Shown here piece by piece: positions 25,850 through 32,470 of a stretch of 48,456 nucleotides of DNA. The translations under genes and the position numbers were made by a program. Position 1 is the stretch's first letter. Every line of letters begins with the position of its first letter. This stretch comes from Veillonella sp. (GTDB lineage Bacteria; Bacillota; Negativicutes; Veillonellales; Veillonellaceae). The stretch spans positions 1 through 48,456 of the forward strand of contig NZ_DXLG01000001.1 in the NCBI RefSeq assembly GCF_019414865.1, written 5' to 3'. The notes below the pieces were generated by a model that was not told where the DNA came from, made no database searches, and saw only the letters and a list, made by a program, of their open reading frames with translations.

Positions 25850-26633
25850 AATTAAAGACGCTTTCACAAAGGGTAAGGCATTCATCCCATTCATCAGCGC
25901 TGGTGATCATGGCATCGAGAATACAGAACGTTATATTCGCGTTATGGTGAAAGCCGGCGCCGACATGGTAGAAATTGGTATTCCTTTCTCTGATCCAACA
26001 GCGGAAGGCCCAGTTATCCAGGAAGCGAGCACACGCGCATTATCTACAGGCGTAAAAATTCACGATATCTTTGATATGGTGCGTCGTTTGCGCAGTGGTG
26101 ATGAAGCAGTGACAGTACCACTCGTGTTCATGACCTACTTGAACCCTATCTATGTATTTGGCCGTGAAAAATTCTTTACCCTCTGCGAAGAGGTTGGTAT
26201 CTCTGGTGTTATCGTGCCAGATATGCCGTTTGAAGAAAAAGGGGAACTGGCGAGTGTAGCTAATAAACATGGCGTTGAAGTGGTATCCTTGATCGCGCCA
26301 ACATCCGAAAACCGCATCGAAATGATCGCAAAAGACGCAGAAGGTTTTGTGTACTGCGTGTCTTCCCTCGGTGTTACAGGCATGCGTAGCGAAATCAAGA
26401 CAGATATTAAATCCATCGTTGAGACGATTCGCAAATATACAGATATTCCTGTAGCCGTTGGTTTCGGTATTTCTAAGCCAGAACAAGCGGAAGCAATGGC
26501 TCGCGTATCTGACGGTGCTATCGTAGGCTCTGCTATCGTTAAAATCGTGGCAGAACACGGTGAACATGCAGACCAAGCATTATTTGACTACGTGCAATCT
26601 ATGAAACAAGCTGTACAAAAAGCTAACGCATAA
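25842..26633 (+). CDS. trpA: Tryptophan synthase alpha chain
   Basis: The 263-residue TIM barrel cleaves indole-glycerol phosphate and channels indole to TrpB. The catalytic Glu (E49 in Salmonella) is E44 in VEIGIPFSDP. The second acid (Salmonella D60, in LADGP) is Glu55 here (TAEGP), a D-to-E change. I recall this variant from other anaerobic Firmicutes, so it is probably functional. The substrate loop GVTGMR and the phosphate-site VGFGIS and GSAIV motifs are normal. It overlaps trpB by 8 nt and is followed by a terminator, so it closes the operon. Confidence 0.95.
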   Translation: MSKIKDAFTKGKAFIPFISAGDHGIENTERYIRVMVKAGADMVEIGIPFSDPTAEGPVIQEASTRALSTGVKIHDIFDMVRRLRSGDEAVTVPLVFMTYLNPIYVFGREKFFTLCEEVGISGVIVPDMPFEEKGELASVANKHGVEVVSLIAPTSENRIEMIAKDAEGFVYCVSSLGVTGMRSEIKTDIKSIVETIRKYTDIPVAVGFGISKPEQAEAMARVSDGAIVGSAIVKIVAEHGEHADQALFDYVQSMKQAVQKANA

Positions 26634-26659
26634 TAAAATAGATAATACAATACATACTA

Positions 26660-26695
26660 AAAAGGACGTTATACATGTGTATAACGTCCTTTTTA
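26660..26695 (+). terminator. Terminator of the trp operon
   Basis: AAAAGGACGTTATAC (26660-26674) and GTATAACGTCCTTTT (26679-26693) form a 15-bp stem with an ATGT loop and end in a T-run. Confidence 0.92.
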
Positions 26696-26754
26696 GGTTA
26701 GTTAGTTTAGTTATGTGTTATATGACTGGATAACCAGTTATGAAAGGGGAATGA

Positions 26755-26922
26755 TTAGCCGTTTGTAGATTCGGAACGTTGATGTTGTTCACTGCGTTTG
26801 GCAGTGGCATTTTTATCATGTTTTTCACGTTCAGAAATTCTGTGTTTTCTATATTTCTTTTGATCTGATTTGAACCATGGATGAGCACTGCTGTCTACTG
26901 TACCATCATCGTTCTTTACCAT
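26755..26922 (-). CDS. Possible small charged protein
   Basis: An ATG at 26922 opens 55 codons rich in Lys, Arg, Ser, His and Glu (HPWFKSDQKKYRKHRISE is the clearest stretch). The frame remains open well upstream of this ATG, also with coding-like codons (KICENHR precedes it), but no other start or ribosome site is visible. It may be a fragment of a longer lost gene or a spurious ORF. The remaining part of the 26634-27091 gap holds the trp terminator and a TATAAT (27041-27046) before the first DUF805 gene. Confidence 0.3.
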   Translation of the reverse strand: MVKNDDGTVDSSAHPWFKSDQKKYRKHRISEREKHDKNATAKRSEQHQRSESTNG

Positions 26923-27091
26923 GCGATGGTTTTCACAGATTTTAAATTTAATTGCACGAATTTTAGTTGTGAAAAATATATTATTAGTATAGATAAATTT
27001 GATGAAGAAAAAATGAAGTGATAGCGTTGGTAAAGCATAGTATAATAGGATTATCTAAGTTTGTATCATATCTAAATATAGTAGGAGATTT

Positions 27092-28015
27092 ATGAAGCAG
27101 AGAGTATTTGAAATCCTCTATCGTGAGCTAGTTGAAAACTATGCGAATCATAAGGGACGAACAACGACAGCCGACTTTTGGCTTACCATAAGCGCTATGA
27201 CCTTTGTATATGGTCTAGTTACTTTTATAACAGGTCTTGCCACATTCATACCCTATGGATTTTTATATGCCATATCCTTAGGGGGCGGCGTATTGATGGC
27301 ATTAACAGTAGTGTTAGTGTTGCCCACCATTATGATGGTAGCGAGACGGTTACGCGACTCTAATAATGACCCAACCTTGATGCTTCTCAGCTTTATTCCT
27401 ATTTTAGGATGGATTGCGTTGCTCTATTTGTTATGTAAAAGATCGGCTCCCACACAAGAAGTAAGCATAACTAATGAACAGATATCTGTAGAACCTAGTA
27501 TACATGAAAAGCAATCTGTTTCGGGTGCCTTCATCGTGGTTCTTCTTGTTTTAGGCTGGGTTGCAAATAGTATAGGTTCCTCTATGATGGGGCATAACTA
27601 TATGGTAGAAGAAACTGCCTTTGGGAACTTGGGGCAGGGGGCTTTCACCAAAAAAGCAAATCGTTTATTACATAGTGATTCTGCCACAACAGAAGGCTAT
27701 CTTGTGGTGAAAGAGTATTACAAAGAACTGGCGAATGGAGACTATCATAGTGCGTATCGCAATTTGAGCGGTCGTGAAATGGAACGATACGGTACCTTTG
27801 ATCTTTGGCAACAAGCTAAGACAAAAGAATCGCGTGCTGAAGTTGAGTCTATACACTTAGACTATGTCACCCAAGATGTTGATGATGATGCTGTTGTGGA
27901 CTATATAGGATATAGGGTGGACTTTGTAGATAAAAGACCATCCATGTTAGTTCGTTTATACAACACTGGCAATGGTTGGAAAATCATTGGTTTTGAAGAG
28001 TTTGAGGAGGACTAG
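27092..28015 (+). CDS. DUF805 membrane protein with a C-terminal extracytoplasmic domain
   Basis: This 307-residue protein begins with a DUF805 module (about residues 8-120): the family's N-terminal NYANHKGRTTTADFW, variable helices, then ARRLRDSNN and a FIPILGWIALLYLL helix. A further helix (about 147-168, FIVVLLVLGWVANSIGSSMM) is followed by about 140 soluble residues (EGYLVVKEYYKELANGDYHS, then NGWKIIGFEEF), resembling NTF2-like or DUF4878-type domains (tentative). The function of DUF805 is unknown. The ribosome site is GTAGGAG. It is the first of four DUF805 genes and lies 3 nt from the second. Confidence 0.8.
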   Translation: MKQRVFEILYRELVENYANHKGRTTTADFWLTISAMTFVYGLVTFITGLATFIPYGFLYAISLGGGVLMALTVVLVLPTIMMVARRLRDSNNDPTLMLLSFIPILGWIALLYLLCKRSAPTQEVSITNEQISVEPSIHEKQSVSGAFIVVLLVLGWVANSIGSSMMGHNYMVEETAFGNLGQGAFTKKANRLLHSDSATTEGYLVVKEYYKELANGDYHSAYRNLSGREMERYGTFDLWQQAKTKESRAEVESIHLDYVTQDVDDDAVVDYIGYRVDFVDKRPSMLVRLYNTGNGWKIIGFEEFEED

Positions 28016-28018
28016 GCT

Positions 28019-28588
28019 ATGGCATCTGTAAATGTATATGATTTGAACTATACCGATGCCTTTGTGCTAGGCATCAAAAACTACGCTAATTTTAAAGGTC
28101 GTGCGAGCCGTAGTGAGTATTGGCGATTTATGGCTGGAATGATGATGATTCAAGGTACCTTGGAAGTCGTAGCTATTCTTTGTAAAGGTGTTGGACTCTA
28201 TAATTTTGAGTCCATTATTGATACGATCACGTTATTAGTAACGCTATTTTTCGTGCTTCCTAATATTGCCATTACAACGCGACGCATGCATGATATTGGC
28301 CGCAGCGGCTGGACTCAGCTGATATCCTTTATTCCAATTATTGGGTTCTTTATATTCTTAACCTACGAATTGAAACGGGGCGATACCTGTGAGAATAGCT
28401 ACGGTGAAAGAACTGCCTATACTCCTATTACGGCTACTATAAGCCAATCTACGGGGCTCGAAGAAACGCCGTCCCGAAAACAAGACTGGATTATGGGCAT
28501 TACCATATTTATTCTTCAATCCATCGTATTTGGAGATACCATCGGTGATATATTATGGTATGGTATTAACGCTAATGGCTATATATAG
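28019..28588 (+). CDS. DUF805 family membrane protein
   Basis: The 189-residue protein shows a typical DUF805 module: NYANFKGRASRSEYWRF at the start, TTRRMHDIGRSGWTQLISF in the middle, then FIPIIGFFIFL and the acidic GDTCENSYG loop, plus a last helix near the C-terminus. The ribosome site (GAGGAGG) lies in the final codons of the preceding gene, so the two are coupled. The motif GRASRSEYW is better kept here than in the first copy. Confidence 0.85.
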   Translation: MASVNVYDLNYTDAFVLGIKNYANFKGRASRSEYWRFMAGMMMIQGTLEVVAILCKGVGLYNFESIIDTITLLVTLFFVLPNIAITTRRMHDIGRSGWTQLISFIPIIGFFIFLTYELKRGDTCENSYGERTAYTPITATISQSTGLEETPSRKQDWIMGITIFILQSIVFGDTIGDILWYGINANGYI

Positions 28589-28805
28589 TATTAATCTACG
28601 TTTAATAGCATAATTATTATTTTATTTTATAAAAGTTTAACAACTCCTTTATAGACAATATAACACTTTGTAGTAAAATGAAATCAAGATGAATTCAAAA
28701 ATATAGATATGATTACTTCAAAACATATCTAAGTTACTATATGTGTTAAAGCAACAGGACTTTATGAGCTTCACTGTTTCCTGCTGTGGATGGAAGGAGT
28801 TTATT

Positions 28806-29441
28806 ATGAGACCTTGTCCATATTGTGGACATGAGGTGTTAAAAAGTGAACGATACTGTCCAAACTGTGGACGTATCCGCAAAGCACCCATTTCGCTAGA
28901 TAAATATAGTCTAGGAATGATTGAAAACTTTAAACAATGCTTTGTTTATAAATACGCTGACTTTGAAGGCCGTGCTAGCCGTAGCGAATATTGGAATTTC
29001 TTTTTGATGTACCAATTGCTCTTTGTAGCCATTCTATTTACCTGTGCGTTCTTGAGCTATATTAGTCCGCTCTCTAGTGCCGTTGGTGTAGGCTTCGGGC
29101 TAGTTATTCTTGTACTTATGTCCGTTGTTATGGTCATCCCTAGCGTAGCTGTTGCAGTACGACGATTGCACGATCAAGGCCGTTCTGGCGGACTTGTCTT
29201 TGTGGGCCTCGTTCCTGTTATTGGTACAATTATATTGTTAGTGTTAATGGCTCTTCCTGGTGAAAGCCATACAAACCGTTTTGGATTACCAACAGGGCAT
29301 GTTATTCTTACAAAACAAATGGCTCATGAAATTGGTTTGATTGATGCTACACCTACCACAGGCCTTACAGCAGGATTACTATGTGCCATCTTTGTGCTAT
29401 GGTTCCTAGTAGATCGATTACTAATGACTAGTGCGATGTAA
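28806..29441 (+). CDS. Zinc-ribbon DUF805 membrane protein
   Basis: The 211-residue protein starts with a double-CxxC zinc ribbon (CPYCGHEVLKSERYCPNCG, residues 3-21). A DUF805 module follows: KYADFEGRASRSEYW, VRRLHDQGRSGGL, VPVIGTIILLVLM and a final helix. The start is ATG 28806 (GGAAGGAG site); an in-frame start at 28743 would add 21 residues without a ribosome site. Zinc ribbons fused to small membrane domains are common in Firmicutes, but their role is not known. The 217-nt gap before it suggests its own promoter, and a terminator follows. Confidence 0.83.
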   Translation: MRPCPYCGHEVLKSERYCPNCGRIRKAPISLDKYSLGMIENFKQCFVYKYADFEGRASRSEYWNFFLMYQLLFVAILFTCAFLSYISPLSSAVGVGFGLVILVLMSVVMVIPSVAVAVRRLHDQGRSGGLVFVGLVPVIGTIILLVLMALPGESHTNRFGLPTGHVILTKQMAHEIGLIDATPTTGLTAGLLCAIFVLWFLVDRLLMTSAM

Positions 29442-29457
29442 ACTATATATACAAATA

Positions 29458-29489
29458 ACAGCCTCTCGCATGGTGCAGGAGGCTGTTTT
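29458..29489 (+). terminator. Terminator after the zinc-ribbon DUF805 gene
   Basis: ACAGCCTC (29458-29465) pairs with GAGGCTGT (29479-29486), followed by TTTT. Confidence 0.8.
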
Positions 29490-29536
29490 GTTGTATAATA
29501 AATTAATTTCAATTTGTCATTTAATAGGAGAGAATT

Positions 29537-30067
29537 ATGACTGATTTAAACATTAAAAACCTTTCGTATATTGATAATTTCAAGCATTCTGTAGTTGGTA
29601 ATTTTGTAAACTTCCGTACTAGAGCTAGTCGCAGTGAATATTGGCGCTTTACAGCGGTTACAGTTGTCATAGGTTTTGTATTTACTCTATTAAGATTTAT
29701 TTTTGGCCATTCATTCTTGGGATCACTTATTAATTTATTATCTTTTGCCTATACTTGTGTTATGTTTTTACCGTCTCTTGGTATTGCAGTTCGTCGTTTA
29801 CATGATATAAATAAATCTGGATGGTTTTGGCTAATTATATTTGTTCCAATCATCGGTCTTGTATATGTCATTTATTTATTGGCTAAACCAGGTGATGTAG
29901 GTGATAACCAATATGGTTCTCCAACAAGCTATGAAGTAATTACTGCTGAAGAAGCTGCTCGTACAGGTCTAAAAGAAACACCATCTGAAAGCATGGACCA
30001 AGAAGCAATGCTAGCATGTATTTGCCTTACAGTTTTTAATATTTGGATGTCCTTTTTAGCACTATAA
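29537..30067 (+). CDS. DUF805 family membrane protein, fourth copy
   Basis: The 176-residue DUF805 protein opens with NFVNFRTRASRSEYWRF. It then has VRRLHDINKSGWFWLIIF, FVPIIGLVYVIYLL and KPGDVGDNQYG, plus a C-terminal helix. It is closest in layout to the second copy (189 residues), including the ETPSE/ETPSR linker before the last helix. The ribosome site is ATAGGAGAG. It is flanked by terminators on both sides, so it should be transcribed alone. Confidence 0.86.
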   Translation: MTDLNIKNLSYIDNFKHSVVGNFVNFRTRASRSEYWRFTAVTVVIGFVFTLLRFIFGHSFLGSLINLLSFAYTCVMFLPSLGIAVRRLHDINKSGWFWLIIFVPIIGLVYVIYLLAKPGDVGDNQYGSPTSYEVITAEEAARTGLKETPSESMDQEAMLACICLTVFNIWMSFLAL

Positions 30068-30090
30068 TGTAAAGTCTATTTATATGAATA

Positions 30091-30128
30091 TGCCACCTTT
30101 ATTGGAACATGATAAAGGTGGCATTTTT
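30091..30128 (+). terminator. Terminator after the fourth DUF805 gene
   Basis: TGCCACCTTTAT (30091-30102) and ATAAAGGTGGCA (30112-30123) form a perfect 12-bp stem with a T-run. Confidence 0.9.
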
Positions 30129-30235
30129 ATGTGTTATATCTATAAATTTAAACTATCTATAAACTTATGGCTATGATATATTGTAAGTTAATTATGTGTC
30201 GCAATAAATTATCTGATGAGAGAGGGATAATAGTA

Positions 30236-30901
30236 ATGAAATTTATAAAGGTAAGTATAACTAAGTTTTTAGTTTTTGCATTGATAGGTATCATGGCAGT
30301 GGCTGGTATAGGCTACAAAATATATATAGATCATCTGAATAAGCAGTATCAGCAGTCACCTGAATACTCTTTAAAGATTATATATGAATCAATTCAAAAT
30401 GGTGATCCAGATACATTTTTTAAATACGTAGATGGCGAAGGTATTTTACACCGTATTTATGATCCATATATCGAAAAACTACTTAAAGAATCTGATGGGC
30501 GGAATATATCTCAAACTAATTCAAAAGGAGAAACTAAGATTTTGAATCTTGGAGAAGCATTGCTATTTACAGCAATAGATAATTATTATTTAGATGTAAA
30601 AGAGGTATTACTTAACCAAGATTTAAGAAGTCATATACCACATAGACCTGACCCTAAAGATCCATTTAAAGATAATTTGCAGACGTTAAAAGAAGTAGGA
30701 CGATATGAATTAATTTCCATAGAGGAAAAAAGTAAGAAAGATGGAGTTGTTAATATAGAAATTCGCGCATTGGATACGAAGACTAATGAAATCAAAGTAT
30801 TACCTATAGAAATGACTCAAATGGATAATAAGATGTGGCGTATTACTGGCTATGACTATAAGACGTATGACTTACCATATGATGGATTTGATAGAATTTA
30901 A
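30236..30901 (+). CDS. Membrane-anchored DUF2939-like protein
   Basis: The 221-residue protein has one N-terminal membrane anchor (FLVFALIGIMAVAGIGYKIY) and an extracytoplasmic region beginning SPEYSLKIIYESIQNGDPDT, then FFKYVDGEGILHRIYDPYIE. This resembles DUF2939, where a short A-x-x-x-x-D-x-x-x-F-x-x-Y-V-D pattern follows the anchor. The start is ATG 30236 (AGAGGGA site); the in-frame ATG at 30167 lacks one. No catalytic motif is seen. The end has an ITGYDYKTYD sequence. The gene is AT-rich compared with the trp region. It stands between a terminator and a promoter on the same strand. Confidence 0.65.
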   Translation: MKFIKVSITKFLVFALIGIMAVAGIGYKIYIDHLNKQYQQSPEYSLKIIYESIQNGDPDTFFKYVDGEGILHRIYDPYIEKLLKESDGRNISQTNSKGETKILNLGEALLFTAIDNYYLDVKEVLLNQDLRSHIPHRPDPKDPFKDNLQTLKEVGRYELISIEEKSKKDGVVNIEIRALDTKTNEIKVLPIEMTQMDNKMWRITGYDYKTYDLPYDGFDRI

Positions 30902-30928
30902 TTAGCAGCCATTTCTTAAGTTGCTTGA

Positions 30929-30958
30929 TTGACATCAGTAAAATTTAATTGTTATACT
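30929..30958 (+). promoter_or_regulatory. Strong promoter for the candidate small RNA
   Basis: A consensus TTGACA (30929-30934) lies 18 nt from TATACT (30953-30958). Transcription should begin near 30965, about 200 nt before the next coding gene. Confidence 0.7.
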
Positions 30959-30964
30959 AATCGT

Positions 30965-31068
30965 ATAGAATAACACTAAGGGGGGCCTTGATAGAGCGAA
31001 ATGTTCGCCCCACAGTTATTATCCCAAATATAATATTTTATACCCCATACTTTGTATGGGGTTTTCTT
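30965..31068 (+). ncRNA. Candidate structured small RNA or leader of about 104 nt
   Basis: Between a strong promoter and a terminator lies a short stretch without an ORF. It can fold with AATAAC (30969-30974) pairing GTTATT (31015-31020), and GGGG within 30980-30985 pairing CCCC (31008-31011), around an asymmetric loop that includes GAGCGAAATGTTCGC. The terminator is ACCCCATAC (31042-31050) with GTATGGGGT (31054-31062), then TTTCTTAT. I could not match it to 6S, SRP, tmRNA, RNase P or a riboswitch class that I know. It could be a free small RNA or a regulated leader for the DUF3829-type lipoprotein gene at 31166. Confidence 0.5.
31042..31068 (+). terminator. Terminator of the candidate small RNA
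   Basis: A 9-bp stem, ACCCCATAC/GTATGGGGT, with a TTT loop is followed by TTTCTTAT. Confidence 0.8.
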
Positions 31069-31165
31069 ATGTCTTGTTATTTCCTCATCTTGAATTGGAT
31101 GTATTAATTTTATACAATATCTGTAATATTAATTTATGGGAATGTAGAGCATTTAGGAGAGATAG

Positions 31166-32092
31166 ATGAGTGGTCAGAATTGGTGGCACCGGATAGGTTT
31201 AGTTGTGTGTATCGTGGCGAGTGTAGGCGTTGTAAGTGGTTGTGAGTTTAATATGGATAATTTAAAGACAAACAGTCAGGTGAAAGCTACGCAAAGCGAT
31301 AGTGAGAAGGAAATCTGGCGCGTTTTTAGATTTTATTTGGCTGCCACAAATGAGTTTAATTTCACTAGTGTAAAATATAGTCATCAACATATGGAAACGG
31401 TGCAGCAAGCACAACAAAATGTACCGCTAGCTGAGTTTAAGGTGCGGGATTATGAACGTCTTGAGCAAGAACTCATTGCGGCGCGAGAAGCGGGGCACAC
31501 ACATAGTGACTTGGAAGCAGCTACAGATGCTTTATTACCGGTATTACACGACGTTGTGGTAGTCGTGAAAGAGCTAGATACGTATTATAAAGAAAAACGC
31601 TATGAATCAGATAATTATGCATTTGCTCATACGCAGTTGGAGAAGCTTTCATCATTAATTGAAGCATTTGGACCAAAATATAATGCGTTAGATACCATTG
31701 TTAAAACCTATCACAAGCAGGAGGGAGAACGTCTTGTTAAGTTGATGCGCAACAATGGGCAGACGAATGGCGCTAATATGGCGGAAATGATGCTTATTTA
31801 TAGCGGTATAGTAGATCATATTGTGGAGCATAAATCCGATAGTGATTTCCAATGGGTGAAAGCACAGAAGGAAGCAGCCGATGGAATTGGTGCTAAGATT
31901 ACTGCCGCCGAGGCTCAGAATCGGTTAGAGCAAAAGAGACATCTTGATAACGCTATTGAGGATTTTATGGCTAATCCTTCTAGTGAAACGGAGGAGGCCG
32001 TTGTTGAGCAGTATAATGAAATGGTACGAAGTCCGATGAATTTTAAATTATTAGATTCTGTACAGAAGCCGTATGTGCCACAAGAATTATAA
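31166..32092 (+). CDS. DUF3829-like lipoprotein
   Basis: The 308-residue exported lipoprotein has a signal sequence ending in the lipobox VVSGC (Cys26). The mature part is helical and charged, with KEIWRVFRFYLAATNEFN near the start and repeated long helices, consistent with DUF3829 (YiiG-like) proteins of unknown function. The ribosome site is AGGAGAG. Transcription may come from the upstream small-RNA promoter by read-through of its terminator or from an unseen promoter in 31070-31140. An inverted repeat 35 nt after its stop (32128-32159) coincides with the ileS promoter. Confidence 0.7.
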   Translation: MSGQNWWHRIGLVVCIVASVGVVSGCEFNMDNLKTNSQVKATQSDSEKEIWRVFRFYLAATNEFNFTSVKYSHQHMETVQQAQQNVPLAEFKVRDYERLEQELIAAREAGHTHSDLEAATDALLPVLHDVVVVVKELDTYYKEKRYESDNYAFAHTQLEKLSSLIEAFGPKYNALDTIVKTYHKQEGERLVKLMRNNGQTNGANMAEMMLIYSGIVDHIVEHKSDSDFQWVKAQKEAADGIGAKITAAEAQNRLEQKRHLDNAIEDFMANPSSETEEAVVEQYNEMVRSPMNFKLLDSVQKPYVPQEL

Positions 32093-32127
32093 TGTGAAAT
32101 ATTATATGTTAAATACGATATAACATT

Positions 32128-32172
32128 TAGGGTAGAATATATTTGACAAGCTACCCTAATGCGACCTATAAT
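32128..32172 (+). promoter_or_regulatory. ileS promoter with an inverted repeat across the -35
   Basis: TTGACA (32143-32148) and TATAAT (32167-32172) are 18 nt apart. TTAGGGTAG (32128-32136) and CTACCCTAA (32151-32159) form a perfect 9-bp inverted repeat that brackets the -35. It could be an operator or a weak terminator for the upstream lipoprotein gene, although no T-run follows. Confidence 0.65.
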
Positions 32173-32184
32173 TATCTATTATAT

Positions 32185-32452
32185 GAAGATTGCGTTGAAA
32201 AAGACGGCACGTCTCAGACGGATTTAGTAGAGACCAAACTCATGGGCTGAAAGGTTTGGAAATCTAGAGATTTGCGGATCACTTTGGAGCAAGCAGGAAC
32301 CCTGCCGGTGAACACCGTTATATGTCTAAGTGGCTTTCACAAAATGAAGCCTAGTTATTTCGTATGCTCGGAATATGCTAGCTTTCACAGAAGGTCAGTA
32401 GGGTGGTACCACGGATATTACGTCCGTCCCTTCGGGGGCGGGCGATTTTTTT
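32185..32452 (+). promoter_or_regulatory. T-box leader of ileS (tRNA-Ile sensing)
   Basis: The T-box core AGGGTGGTACCACG occupies 32400-32413. The terminator has a 10-bp stem, CGTCCGTCCC (32421-32430) with GGGGCGGGCG (32435-32444), around TTCG and a T-run (32446-32452). The best specifier candidate is ATC at 32278-32280 in GCGGATCACTTTGG. As in other Firmicutes, uncharged tRNA-Ile would favour the antiterminator and allow ileS expression. The ATG of ileS lies 19 nt after the terminator. Confidence 0.93.
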
Positions 32453-32470
32453 ATGTAAAAGGAGCACATC

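Noticed and set aside
28743..28805. Upstream start for the zinc-ribbon DUF805 gene
   Set aside because: It has no ribosome site, while ATG 28806 has GGAAGGAG and begins right at the zinc ribbon.
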